Of a stretch of 64,000 nucleotides of DNA, positions 27,286-35,904 are shown in pieces. The DNA lies in assembly GCF_013114825.1 (NCBI RefSeq), contig NZ_JAAVLX010000001.1:620001-684000 (forward strand), given 5' to 3'. This stretch comes from Bradyrhizobium australiense. GTDB lineage: Bacteria; Pseudomonadota; Alphaproteobacteria; Rhizobiales; Xanthobacteraceae. Below the pieces are notes generated by a model, which made no database searches, was not told the DNA's origin, and worked only from the letters and a program-made list of their open reading frames with translations. The position numbers and the translations under genes were made by a program. Numbering within the stretch: position 1 is the first letter of the stretch; the number at the start of each line of letters is the position of its first letter.

Positions 27286-28107
27286 TTACTTCCCCTTGAA
27301 CTGCGGCTTGCGCTTTTCCATGAAAGCCGTTCGGCCTTCGCGAAAATCTTCGCTGTCCATGCAGGCGCGGCCGATCGCCTTGATCGCCTCCATGTCGCGC
27401 TTGCTTTCGTCCTTGAGCACTTCAGCGATGGTGATCTTGGCAGCCTTGATGGCGAGCGGCGCGTTGCCGGAGATGGTGCGGGCGATCTCCATGGTGGCCT
27501 CCCACAATTCCGTATCCGGCAGCACGCGGTCGACCAATCCGATGCGCAATGCTTCCGCAGCCTCAATCCGCATGCCCGTGTACATGATGAGCCGCGCCCA
27601 GGATGGGCCGACCAGCGAGACCAGGTGCTTGAGCCCGTCATAACCATAGGCGATGCCGAGTTTGGCGGCTGGAATGCCGAACTGGCTGCTGTCAGAGGCG
27701 ATACGGATATCGGTGAGCATCGCGACCTGCATGCCGCCGCCGAGACAGAAGCCCCGAATGCAGGCAATGGTCGGCTTGGGGTAACTTGCGAGCAGCGCGC
27801 GCTGCGCCTCGCTTCGCTTGGAATATTCTTCCGACGCCGCAGCGTTATGGCGGGTCTTTTCGAACTGGCTGATATCGGCGCCCGAGACGAAGGCCTTGTC
27901 GCCGGCGCCGATCAGGATCACGACGCGCACGTCAGGATCGTCGCGCAGCGCCGTCAGCGCGTAGCCCAGACCTTCCCACATCTCGAGCGACATCGCGTTG
28001 CGCTTGTCGGGATTGTTGAAGGTGATGACACCGACGCCATCGCTGACGCTGTGCAGGATCTTGCCGTCGGCTTGGGATATTTCGGCAGGTTTTGGGATGT
28101 CGAGCAT
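27286..28107 (-). CDS. Enoyl-CoA hydratase/isomerase family protein
   Basis: A 273-residue crotonase-fold protein. The CoA-binding core is clear: NNPDKRNAMSLEMW at 31-44 and SGADISQFE at 75-83, which contribute the first oxyanion-hole amide, and RGFCLGGGMQVAM at 118-130 for the second. The two glutamates that activate water in true enoyl-CoA hydratases are missing: the positions hold Q127 and A147 (FGIPAAKLG). The enzyme may therefore be an isomerase, hydrolase, decarboxylase or other crotonase-fold member. Start at 28107. It lies convergent to the dehydrogenase gene. Confidence 0.82.
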   Translation of the reverse strand: MLDIPKPAEISQADGKILHSVSDGVGVITFNNPDKRNAMSLEMWEGLGYALTALRDDPDVRVVILIGAGDKAFVSGADISQFEKTRHNAAASEEYSKRSEAQRALLASYPKPTIACIRGFCLGGGMQVAMLTDIRIASDSSQFGIPAAKLGIAYGYDGLKHLVSLVGPSWARLIMYTGMRIEAAEALRIGLVDRVLPDTELWEATMEIARTISGNAPLAIKAAKITIAEVLKDESKRDMEAIKAIGRACMDSEDFREGRTAFMEKRKPQFKGK

Positions 28108-28495
28108 CGGTTGCGGCTTTCAGTCGTGAGGCGTGGTCCATTGTCGGACAAGCTTCGCGCCGAGGTCAATCGCCGCATTTGCAGGTGCTACCAGCAGAGG
28201 GCGCCGGCCAATGGTGAGGTCGTCAGGGCACGAGCGGACTCACGCGCATCGCGTGTGGCGGGCATCGGCGTGACGGTAATGCAATCGTTGTTGATGGTCG
28301 AACCTGGGTGGTCGTCGCAGACCTGCCGCGTCGGCTTTAGCTGTGGTGCACCCGGACACCGCCATCCCCATCCTGATGGCGTCGCAGTCTAGTCCCGGCC
28401 AGCTCAAGATTGGCCCAGCGCAGCAACAGGCTACCCGGCGATTTCTCGCGTCGATTGATCGGGTCCGCGGTGCTGCGATCCAGGCGCGATAATGC
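28108..28495. other. intergenic, no gene recognised
   Basis: About 390 bp between the crotonase-fold gene start and the XRE regulator stop. The only structure noted is a short hairpin (GCCATC / GATGGC, about 28361-28380). Open frames crossing the region are extensions of shadows. Part of it should hold the promoter of the minus-strand crotonase gene, but no clear boxes are visible. Confidence 0.5.
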
Positions 28496-28891
28496 CTAGC
28501 CCTCGTTGGCGGCGATCGATTCCATCAAAGACACCAACTGACGCTGTACAGTCTGGTCCTTGATCTTGCTGTAGGCGCGCAGCAGCCTCAGGCTGAACGC
28601 GCTGTCCAGGAAGAGCAGGCTCTCGACTTCGCGCGCCTTGCCGTCGCCGTCATAGAAGAACGTCACCGGCACGTCGAGCGCGGTAGCGATTTGCTGAAGA
28701 CGAGCAGCGCCGACACGATTGACGCCCTTCTCGTACTTCTGAACCTGCTGGAAGCTGACGCCGAGCTTGTCGCCAAGCTCCGCTTGCGAGATTTTCTGTT
28801 CCACACGCCGCAGGCGAATCCGCTTACCCAATTCGATATCGGGTTTGCCGGCGCTGCGCTGTTTCATCTTTTTCGCTGCTGATCTGTTCAT
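28496..28891 (-). CDS. XRE-family (Cro/CI-type) transcriptional regulator
   Basis: A 131-residue regulator. Residues 20-75 form the helix-turn-helix (IRLRRVEQKISQAELGDKLGVSFQQVQKYEKG, broken here by its loops), followed by a helical C-terminal tail of about 50 residues. The start at 28891 is preferred: GAAGGACGG lies about 11 bases upstream, and the alternative TTG at 28912 overlaps it. The long intergenic region upstream separates it from the TRAP transporter operon, which it might regulate. Confidence 0.83.
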   Translation of the reverse strand: MNRSAAKKMKQRSAGKPDIELGKRIRLRRVEQKISQAELGDKLGVSFQQVQKYEKGVNRVGAARLQQIATALDVPVTFFYDGDGKAREVESLLFLDSAFSLRLLRAYSKIKDQTVQRQLVSLMESIAANEG

Positions 28892-29790
28892 TCTGGTTTT
28901 ACCGTCCTTCAATCGGGAAACCCTGGCAAGAGTAGGTCAGGGGTTCATCCATATGTACCGCGTTAAAGTCAGTCCGGTCCGTGAGTTGCAGAGGGAACCA
29001 CGGAATTCCTGAGATTGCGGGATGGTAGCCAAACGCCTGAGCGTATTGGAAGCATCCTGATACCGGCACCGGCAACTACCTAAAGCTGTCGGCACCCGGG
29101 GCGTGTTGACAAAAACCCCGCCCGCTACATTTGGCAAAATATTTGACAAACCACAACCACCGCGAGTTCAAAGGCCACAGATTTTAGCCACATGCATACT
29201 GTGTCGCGATCAAGCACCGGATTTCCACGGGTTTTGCGGGCTGATTGTGCAGTCGTTCGCAGCGCATCGGCGGTTGTTGCTGAAAATTTCCGCCGCCACT
29301 GATGCCTGATAAAATGCAGCAGAGTTCAGCTCCGCTTTCTGATCGGGCGTGCCGGGAAATAGCGGCAAACCGCGTGCTCGCCGCGCTATCGGAATCCTGC
29401 AAATTGATCTGGTGCAGCGTCGTTCGAATGGGAATGTCGTGCATGCGGGCCGGCCGGATCCGACGTCGCGCAATATTTGCGCCGTGTCGGTTGGCTGCAC
29501 CGTGGCGCCGGCATCCATCGTCGATGTCGCGCGGCGACGCGCATGCCGCGAGGCCGTGTCGCGCCTACGGCTATTGGCGCCAGGGGACGCAGGTTCGGCC
29601 CGAGCCCGGGGCGGGATTTGCCCAAAATGTTGCATTCATCGGACTGACCGTCTGCGGCTTATTGGCCTTGGTACTACTTAAATTGGCTTCCACAGCCGCA
29701 CCGTTTTGCATACGCTTTGCGGTAGTGGCCGCGTCGTCGGCCAGGCCAAAGTCCCGCTTACAAGGGACGGGCTTTACTGGGGAGGAAGCT
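28892..29790. other. long non-coding interval between XRE gene and TRAP operon
   Basis: About 900 bp without a supported gene, unusually long for this window. One frame is open from 29302 into the TRAP binding protein, but its translation (Arg/Ala/Cys-rich) lacks family features. The centre (29100-29160) is less GC-rich and contains two TTGACA hexamers (29105 and 29142 area), possible -35 elements. The region probably carries divergent promoters and regulator sites; a small RNA is possible but not shown. Confidence 0.45.
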
Positions 29791-30789
29791 ATGAAACGAA
29801 GAACCCTACTTGCGGGCCTTGGTGCGACGGCTGCGGCCGGCGTCCTGGGCATGCCGTCGATCCTGCGGGCGCAGACGTCAATCTCGCTCAACGGCGCCGT
29901 GCAGTTCAACGACGATCACGCCTTCAACCGGGCGCTGCTCCGCTTCGAAGAACTGGTGAAGAAATATTACGGCAAGCCGATCAACTTCACGCTGCACCGC
30001 AACTCTTCGCTCGGCCTCGAAAAGCAGTATTTCGAGTACATGTCGCAAGGCAAGGCGGTCGATTACGGCATCGTCTCGCCGGCCCACATGTCGACATTCG
30101 CCAAGGCAGCGCCGTTCATCGATGCGCCCTTTGTTTTCAAGGGCATCGAGCATATGAACAAGGTGGTCGAGGCGAACATTCTGGCGCCGATCGCCGATGA
30201 AGTCGCGGCCAAGGCCGAGGTGGTTCTGATCGGCTATGCCGGCGGCGGTGTCCGCAACATCTTCGCCAACAAGCCGCTCAAGAACCTCGCCGATCTCAAG
30301 GGCCTCAAGGTGCGCGTGCAGGGCGCGCCGATCTGGTCGAAGACGTTTGCCGCCGTCGGCATGAGCCCGACCGTGATCGCCTATAACGAAGTCTACAACG
30401 CCATCCAGAACGGCGTGATCGCCGCCGGCGAGAACGAGGCGGCAGGCGTCGAGGCGATGAAGTTCTACGAAGTCGCGCCCCATCTCAACCTGACGCAGCA
30501 CGCGGTATCGATCCGGCCGATCTGTTTCTCGGTGAAGACGCTGAAGACCCTGCCGAAGGATCTGCAGGACGCGATCATGAAGGCCGGCAAGGAAGCCGGC
30601 GACTACGGCCGCCAACTGGAGTCGAGCGAGGAAGTCGTCAAGCTCGACACGCTAGAGAAGGCGGGCAAGCTCAAGCGCATTCCCTTCGAGGAGCGCGACG
30701 CCATGAAGAAACTCGCCGATCCCGTGATGGCGACCTACGCTAAGGAAATCGGCGCTGAAGCCATCTTCGAGAAGATCAACGTCGCCTGA
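29791..30789 (+). CDS. dctP: TRAP transporter substrate-binding protein (DctP family)
   Basis: A 332-residue periplasmic binding protein of a tripartite ATP-independent transporter. The N-terminus MKRRTLLAGLG...RAQT carries a twin-arginine-type signal, so export in folded form is likely. Core features are the FEELVKKYYG helix and the LKGLKVRVQGAPIWSK segment near residue 170, where the arginine (R in KVRVQG) normally binds a carboxylate. The start at 29791 has GGGGAGGAAG just upstream. The ligand is probably an organic acid. Two hairpins separate it from the membrane genes. Confidence 0.87.
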   Translation: MKRRTLLAGLGATAAAGVLGMPSILRAQTSISLNGAVQFNDDHAFNRALLRFEELVKKYYGKPINFTLHRNSSLGLEKQYFEYMSQGKAVDYGIVSPAHMSTFAKAAPFIDAPFVFKGIEHMNKVVEANILAPIADEVAAKAEVVLIGYAGGGVRNIFANKPLKNLADLKGLKVRVQGAPIWSKTFAAVGMSPTVIAYNEVYNAIQNGVIAAGENEAAGVEAMKFYEVAPHLNLTQHAVSIRPICFSVKTLKTLPKDLQDAIMKAGKEAGDYGRQLESSEEVVKLDTLEKAGKLKRIPFEERDAMKKLADPVMATYAKEIGAEAIFEKINVA

Positions 30790-30792
30790 GAA

Positions 30793-30840
30793 CTGTCGCG
30801 CCGAGCGACAGGACGTGGGGCAAGCCATGCGGCTTGCCCC
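30793..30840 (+). promoter_or_regulatory. two stem-loops between dctP and dctQ
   Basis: CTGTCGC/GCGACAG is followed by a perfect 10-bp stem GGGGCAAGCC/GGCTTGCCCC with an ATGC loop (30817-30840). Such hairpins after binding-protein genes commonly stabilise the upstream mRNA or attenuate transcription, so that more binding protein than membrane protein is made. Confidence 0.55.
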
Positions 30841-30870
30841 ATTCCGTGATCGTTACCTCCCGGAGCCACG

Positions 30871-31386
30871 ATGACTGAAATATCGATGCCGCCGAACCCG
30901 TCGCTATGGCGACGCGCGACGGCGGCCTATGCAAAACTATTGGAAATCCTGCTCGCCGCATGCGTTGGCATTCTGGTTGTTCCGGTCACCCTGCAGGTCA
31001 TCTCGCGCTATACGTCGCTCATCCCGTCCTACATCTGGACCGAGGAGATGGCGCGTTTCCTGTTCATCTGGACCATCATGATCGGCGCCATGGTCGGAAT
31101 CAGAGAGGCGCAGCACTTCGAAGTCGATGTGTGGCCGGACCTGTCGCGCCGAAGCGAAGCCGCCGTGCGGATCCTGGCGCGTCTGGGCATTCTGGCGCTG
31201 GCGCTGGTGTTCGTATGGGCCGGACTCGAATTCACACGGTTTGCGTGGAACAGGACGTCGGAACTGGCCGATCTGCCGCTCTGGATGATTCATGTCGCAT
31301 GGCCGGTGGCGGGCATGACCTGGATCGTGTTTGCGGGCGAACAGATCCTCGACGAAATGCGGATTCTGCTTGGGGCAAAGCAATGA
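30871..31386 (+). CDS. dctQ: TRAP transporter small permease (DctQ family)
   Basis: A 171-residue membrane protein with four predicted spans (about 30-50, 65-85, 105-125, 140-160), the small subunit of the TRAP transporter. The motif YIWTEEMARFLFIW at 50-63 is typical of DctQ. CGGAG lies about nine bases upstream of the start. Its stop overlaps the start of dctM by four bases. Confidence 0.87.
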   Translation: MTEISMPPNPSLWRRATAAYAKLLEILLAACVGILVVPVTLQVISRYTSLIPSYIWTEEMARFLFIWTIMIGAMVGIREAQHFEVDVWPDLSRRSEAAVRILARLGILALALVFVWAGLEFTRFAWNRTSELADLPLWMIHVAWPVAGMTWIVFAGEQILDEMRILLGAKQ

Positions 31387-32702
31387 GCGGTAATGTTTTT
31401 TCTGCCGGAGAAGCCGCGCTCGTCCTGTTCGGCGTCTTCATTGGCCTGCTCATCGTGCGCGTGCCGGTCGCGTTTGCGCTCGGACTTGCCTGCGTGCCGA
31501 TCCTGCTGATCGAGCCGCGCCTGTCGATCATGACGCTCGCGCAGGAGACCTTCAACGCCTACAACTCGTTCATCCTGCTGGCGGTGCCGTTCTTCCTGTT
31601 GACCGCCAACCTGATGGGCATCGGGGGCATCACCGACCGCCTGGTGGCGTTGTCGCGCTCGATGGTCGGGCACTGGCCGGGATCGCTGGCGCAGATCAAT
31701 GTCGTTCTGTCGGTTTTCTTTGCCGGCATTTCCGGCTCTTCCACCGCGGATGCCGCCAGCCAGTCCAAGATCTTCATCGATGCGCAGACCAAGGAAGGCT
31801 ACGACCTCTCGTTCTCGATCGCCATCACGGCGGTATCGGCGGTGCTCGCCGTCATTATCCCGCCCTCGATCCTGATGATTGTGTGGGGCGGGCTGATCTC
31901 GACATCGATCGCGGCGATGTATCTGGCCGGCATCGTCCCGGGCCTGTTGATCGCGGGCGCCCAGATGGCGACCGTGCATGTCTACGCGGTGCGCCGCGGC
32001 TATCCGACTTACCCGAAATCCAGTTGGACCGACATCGGCTACGCCATCTGGCGATCGATACCGGCATTGATGACGCCGTTCATCATCGTCGGCGGCATCC
32101 TGCTCGGCTGGTTTACCGCGACCGAATCCGCCTGCGTCGCCGTGCTCTATTCCGTGGTGTTGTCGGCGTTCTTTTACCGCGAGACCGGCGTCCGCGAACT
32201 TTACAAGGCCTTGCTCGATACCGGACGCCTCGCCGGCGTCGCGCTGTTCTGCGTCGGCACCGCAAGCGCGTTCGGCTGGCTGCTGGCGTATTACAAGATC
32301 CCGCAGGAGCTTTTGGCCAATGTCTCGACCTGGGGCATGGGCACGATGGGGGCGGGCTTCTTCATCGCGTTCTGTTTTCTGGTCGTCGGTTGCTTCCTCG
32401 ATGCCATTCCGGCGATCGTCATCGTCGGAACCGTGCTGGAGCCGCTGGCAAAGTCGGTCGATCTGCACCCCGTGCAGTTTGCGATCATCTCGATCGTGTC
32501 GCTGGCGTTCGGCCTGGTGACGCCGCCCTATGGCCTGTGCCTGATGATCGCCTGCTCGATCGCGGGCGTGCGGCTGCGCTACGCGTTGAAAGACACGGTG
32601 ATCATGCTGATACCGATGCTGCTGGTGCTCGCCGCCGTCATCATCTGGCCCAGCGTTTCGCTGTTGCTGCCGCGTCTGATCGTGCCGGAGATGCTTAAAT
32701 AG
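31383..32702 (+). CDS. dctM: TRAP transporter large permease (DctM family)
   Basis: A 439-residue ion-coupled permease with about 12 spans, the channel-forming TRAP subunit. Typical features are FFAGISGSSTADAASQSKIF near 115-134 and VIIPPSILMIVWG near 155-170. The start is the ATG at 31383 that overlaps the dctQ stop. The gene ends one base before the stop codon of the convergent sensor kinase, leaving no intergenic space. Confidence 0.88.
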   Translation: MSGNVFSAGEAALVLFGVFIGLLIVRVPVAFALGLACVPILLIEPRLSIMTLAQETFNAYNSFILLAVPFFLLTANLMGIGGITDRLVALSRSMVGHWPGSLAQINVVLSVFFAGISGSSTADAASQSKIFIDAQTKEGYDLSFSIAITAVSAVLAVIIPPSILMIVWGGLISTSIAAMYLAGIVPGLLIAGAQMATVHVYAVRRGYPTYPKSSWTDIGYAIWRSIPALMTPFIIVGGILLGWFTATESACVAVLYSVVLSAFFYRETGVRELYKALLDTGRLAGVALFCVGTASAFGWLLAYYKIPQELLANVSTWGMGTMGAGFFIAFCFLVVGCFLDAIPAIVIVGTVLEPLAKSVDLHPVQFAIISIVSLAFGLVTPPYGLCLMIACSIAGVRLRYALKDTVIMLIPMLLVLAAVIIWPSVSLLLPRLIVPEMLK

Positions 32703-34244
32703 CTATTCTTCCCTGTCGAGCGTGCAGCTTACCGTGTAGACGACTCCGCGCGGCAGGAAATCGACGGTTGCTTCGCCGCCAAGCTGGTCGCGTGCGCTGC
32801 GCTCGATCAGCCGCGAGCCGAAGCCGCGCTGCACAGGTGCCGTGACGGGCGGGCCGCCGGCCTCGGTCCAGATCAAGCGCAACTTGCGCCCGTCGCTTTC
32901 TTCGAGCATCTCCCAATCCACCGCCACGGTCCCCGTGTCGTTCGACAGAGCGCCGTATTTGGCGGCATTGGTCGCGATCTCGTGCACGATCATCGACAGC
33001 ACCACGGCGAGCCGTGGCGACAGCGGAACCTGCGGTCCGAACATCCGCACCCGCTCCGGATTGTTGAGCAGATAGGGCTGCAGCACCCGCGCAATCACCT
33101 CCCGCAGTTCCGCGCCCTGCCACTTCTCCTGGCTCAGCAAATTATGCGCCTCTGCCAGCGCGCCGAGCCTTCCCTCGAACTTCTCGCGCTCCGCCCGGCT
33201 CGCGCTGCGGAAGGTCTGGGTGGCGATCGACTGCAAGACCGCGAGCGTATTCTTGACGCGATGGTTGAGTTCCTCGATCAGAAGATTGTGGAGCATCTCG
33301 CCGCGGGCGATCTGGGTTGCCATCCGCACCGCGAAGGCGAGACCGACCATCAGGAGAATGGCGCCCATCACGCTCGTGATCGCGAGGTTGCGCCAGAGCG
33401 GCGCGACCAGCGAGCTTTCGGCGATGCCGGCGGCAACCGTCCAGCCGGTGAGCGAGGAACGGGCAAAGCTCGTAATCAGCGGCACGCCCTCGAGCGATAC
33501 CGTCGGCAGGGTGGCTTCCGGATTGCTGAACATCTCCGCATAGAGCGAGGGCGATGCACGTTTGCCGACGGTCTCCTGCGGGTTAGGCACACGCGCGAAG
33601 TTGGTGCCTTCGCCGTCGAAAATCGAGATCGTCCAGTCCTTGCTTGGCCGCTGCTGCTCGACCATCGCCTGGAAGATCTCAATCGGTGGACTGAAGGAGA
33701 TGTCGTAGAGTACTTCGCCATCGACGATGACGGGCACTTCGACCGTTACGATCAAGCGTTTCTTGACGGCACCGAAGAACAGGTTCGAATAGACCGGCTT
33801 CTTTTCCGCGAACACCCTGTCCACCATGGCGAGGTTGTTGCGCGGTGGCAGGCTTGCGGTATCCGAGGTGAGCGACGAGAACAACTGGCGACCATCGCGG
33901 CCCGCTACCAGCACGACGCCGCCTTCGCCGTACTGGTCAAGGAAGCCTTGGGCGATGCGACGGAAACCGTTGAAATCACCGTTGCGCAAAGAGTTGGTCA
34001 GCGACAGCACCTGCAGCGCGCCTGTCATGCGCTGCATCTCGGCGTCGAGCACGAGGCGAATGCTGTGCACGGTTTCAAGGACCCGTTGCGTCGCGTTCTG
34101 GCGGTCCTGCTTGTATTGGTTGAAAACGATGCCGGCCGCGAAAAGGATCAGCGGCAGCGTGGTTCCCGCAACCAGAAGGGCGAGACGCACTGGCAATGAA
34201 AGTTTCGGCAACGCAAGCCCCGGATCGACGCCCAATCGACGCAA
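32703..34244 (-). CDS. Sensor histidine kinase, HWE type, with extracytoplasmic sensor domain
   Basis: A 513-residue membrane kinase. Span 1 is at about 19-41, a periplasmic Cache-like sensor domain at 45-280, and span 2 at about 284-306. ELNHRVKNTLAVLQ then gives the phospho-accepting H328. The ATPase domain contains HEIATNAAKYGALS and the late WTEAGGPPV, the W-x-E feature of HWE kinases common in rhizobia. No response regulator lies next to it. It abuts the TRAP operon tail to tail with no gap, so it might sense the TRAP substrate, but this is inference. Confidence 0.85.
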   Translation of the reverse strand: MRRLGVDPGLALPKLSLPVRLALLVAGTTLPLILFAAGIVFNQYKQDRQNATQRVLETVHSIRLVLDAEMQRMTGALQVLSLTNSLRNGDFNGFRRIAQGFLDQYGEGGVVLVAGRDGRQLFSSLTSDTASLPPRNNLAMVDRVFAEKKPVYSNLFFGAVKKRLIVTVEVPVIVDGEVLYDISFSPPIEIFQAMVEQQRPSKDWTISIFDGEGTNFARVPNPQETVGKRASPSLYAEMFSNPEATLPTVSLEGVPLITSFARSSLTGWTVAAGIAESSLVAPLWRNLAITSVMGAILLMVGLAFAVRMATQIARGEMLHNLLIEELNHRVKNTLAVLQSIATQTFRSASRAEREKFEGRLGALAEAHNLLSQEKWQGAELREVIARVLQPYLLNNPERVRMFGPQVPLSPRLAVVLSMIVHEIATNAAKYGALSNDTGTVAVDWEMLEESDGRKLRLIWTEAGGPPVTAPVQRGFGSRLIERSARDQLGGEATVDFLPRGVVYTVSCTLDREE

Positions 34245-34362
34245 GCATAGGAGAAGCCGCCGAATTTCGCCAAGAATATTAGAGCGATGTAAGCCTGCTC
34301 TCGGGAAAAGTGCCGGACTGCAGCGCGCTCGTCCTCGCGCGTTGGAACCAGGACTTACCTTG

Positions 34363-34486
34363 GGTCATTCCGGGGCGGCGCGAAGCGACGACTAGAATGC
34401 GCAATTGCACATCCGAGAATCTCGAGATTCTCGGATGTGCAACTGCGCACCATGGTTCGATGCTTTCGCATCGCCCCGGAATGACC
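34363..34486. repeat. nested palindromic repeat with 38-bp perfect core
   Basis: Outer arms GGTCATTCCGGGGCG / CGCCCCGGAATGACC are 15 bp and perfect. Inside, positions 34405-34442 form a perfect 38-bp palindrome centred on CTCGAG (each half starts TTGCACATCCGAG). The element ends eight bases before the stop codon of the serine hydrolase gene and looks like a rhizobial intergenic repeat able to form a long hairpin or cruciform. Confidence 0.85.
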
Positions 34487-34493
34487 GTGTGTC

Positions 34494-35768
34494 TCAGAGA
34501 TTGCTGTCCATGATCGCGGCATACACCATGGTGCGCAGCTCGCGCCGCAAGGGATAGGCGCTCGACGGCAGCACCTGCGTCATGAAGATCGTGATCAGTT
34601 CTTCCACCGGGTCGATGAAGAACGACGTCGTCGCCGCACCGCCCCAGTTGAACTCGCCGGGACTGCCGGCAATCAAGGTCTGCGCCGGGTTCATGGTGAC
34701 GGCGAAGCCGAGGCCGAAGCCGATGCCGTTATAGGCCGCTTCCGAGAACAGCGAGCGCGACATCGCCGGCAGGTCGACGCCGCCGGGCAGATGGTTCGAC
34801 GTCATCAGCTTCAGCGTCTTCGGGCCCAAAAGGCGGACGCCGCCGAGTTCGCCGCCATTGAGCAGCGCGCGGCAGAAAGTGAGATAGTCGGCCGCGGTGG
34901 AGCACAGGCCGCCGCCGCCGGAGATGAAGGAGGGCGGCTCCAGGAACGAACTCGTCGCCGGGTCGTCCTGCAGCGTCAGCGTGCCCTTGCGCTCGGTGGC
35001 GTGGAACGTCATGCCGCCTTGCGCATCGGCTGAATAACACGCCGCGAACCGATGCGCCTTGTCCTTGGGCACGAAGAAATCGGTGTCGTTCATGCCGAGC
35101 GGATCGAGGATGCGCTCCTTCAGGAACTGCTCGAACGGCTTGCCGCTGATCAGACCGATGAGATAGCCGATCACATCCGTGGCGACGGAGTAATTCCAGG
35201 CTTCGCCCGGCGAAAATTCCAGCGGAATTTTTGCGAGATCGTCGATCATGCCTTGCAGCGTGCCGGCCTTGATGACTTCGCCGATCTTGTTCTCGCGATA
35301 GGCGGCATCGACATTGCTGCGCTGTTGGAAGCCGTATGTCAGGCCGGCGGTGTGACGCAACAGGTCCACGATCAGCATCGGCCGTGACGGCGGCCGCGTC
35401 AGAAAGGCCGGGTTCGTACCGGCCACGAACACGCCGAGGTTCTTCCATGCCGGAATATATTTATGCACGGGCTCGTCGAGCGCGACGCGGCCTTCCTCAA
35501 CCAGCATCATGAAGGCGACGGAGGTGAGCGGCTTGGTCATCGAATAGATGCGGAAGATCGTGTCGTCCTTGACCGGCACCTTCCGCTCGAGATCGGCAAA
35601 GCCCTGCGCGGTCGAATGGACGACCTTGCCGCGGCGATAGATCAGGAGCTGCGTCCCCGGGAAGCGGCCGGCATCGACGTAGCGCTGCTTCAGGTGATTT
35701 TCGAGGCGATCGAGCGCCGCCTTGGACATTCCGGCTTGTTCGGGCGAGGCGTGGGTAGGGGCTAGCAT
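34494..35768 (-). CDS. Serine hydrolase, beta-lactamase family (class C-like)
   Basis: A 424-residue protein with the beta-lactamase/D-Ala-D-Ala-peptidase fold. The SxxK motif is S76-M-T-K79 and the second motif tyrosine is Y193 (WNYSVATDV, a Y-S-V variant of Y-x-N). A WGG near 370 stands in place of the KTG box, as in EstB-type esterases. There is no signal peptide, so a cytoplasmic esterase or similar hydrolase is more likely than an antibiotic-inactivating enzyme. It is divergent from the intradiol dioxygenase gene, with 136 bp between them. Confidence 0.83.
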   Translation of the reverse strand: MLAPTHASPEQAGMSKAALDRLENHLKQRYVDAGRFPGTQLLIYRRGKVVHSTAQGFADLERKVPVKDDTIFRIYSMTKPLTSVAFMMLVEEGRVALDEPVHKYIPAWKNLGVFVAGTNPAFLTRPPSRPMLIVDLLRHTAGLTYGFQQRSNVDAAYRENKIGEVIKAGTLQGMIDDLAKIPLEFSPGEAWNYSVATDVIGYLIGLISGKPFEQFLKERILDPLGMNDTDFFVPKDKAHRFAACYSADAQGGMTFHATERKGTLTLQDDPATSSFLEPPSFISGGGGLCSTAADYLTFCRALLNGGELGGVRLLGPKTLKLMTSNHLPGGVDLPAMSRSLFSEAAYNGIGFGLGFAVTMNPAQTLIAGSPGEFNWGGAATTSFFIDPVEELITIFMTQVLPSSAYPLRRELRTMVYAAIMDSNL

Positions 35769-35904
35769 CGGCGCTGATCTCCGGCTGGGCGAGGTGGGTC
35801 TTGATAGCCGAAAAGTGTCCTCCGTTCCAACCGGCCATGTTTATGTGGAGTGGGGCGCTGGTGTAGGCTGACGCCAGCTTCATCTATCCCGCAGGACAGC
35901 AAAA

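Noticed and set aside
29129..29146. Second sigma-54-like site TTTGGCAAAATATTTGA before the TRAP operon
   Set aside because: It lacks the CG of the -24 box and the GC of the -12 box, leaving only spacing as support.
29302..29790. 163-codon N-terminal extension of the TRAP binding protein
   Set aside because: The signal peptide and strong Shine-Dalgarno sequence place the start at 29791; the extension looks non-coding.
34494..35768. Antibiotic-resistance beta-lactamase
   Set aside because: No signal peptide and no KTG box; the WGG and Y-S-V variants fit EstB-like esterases.
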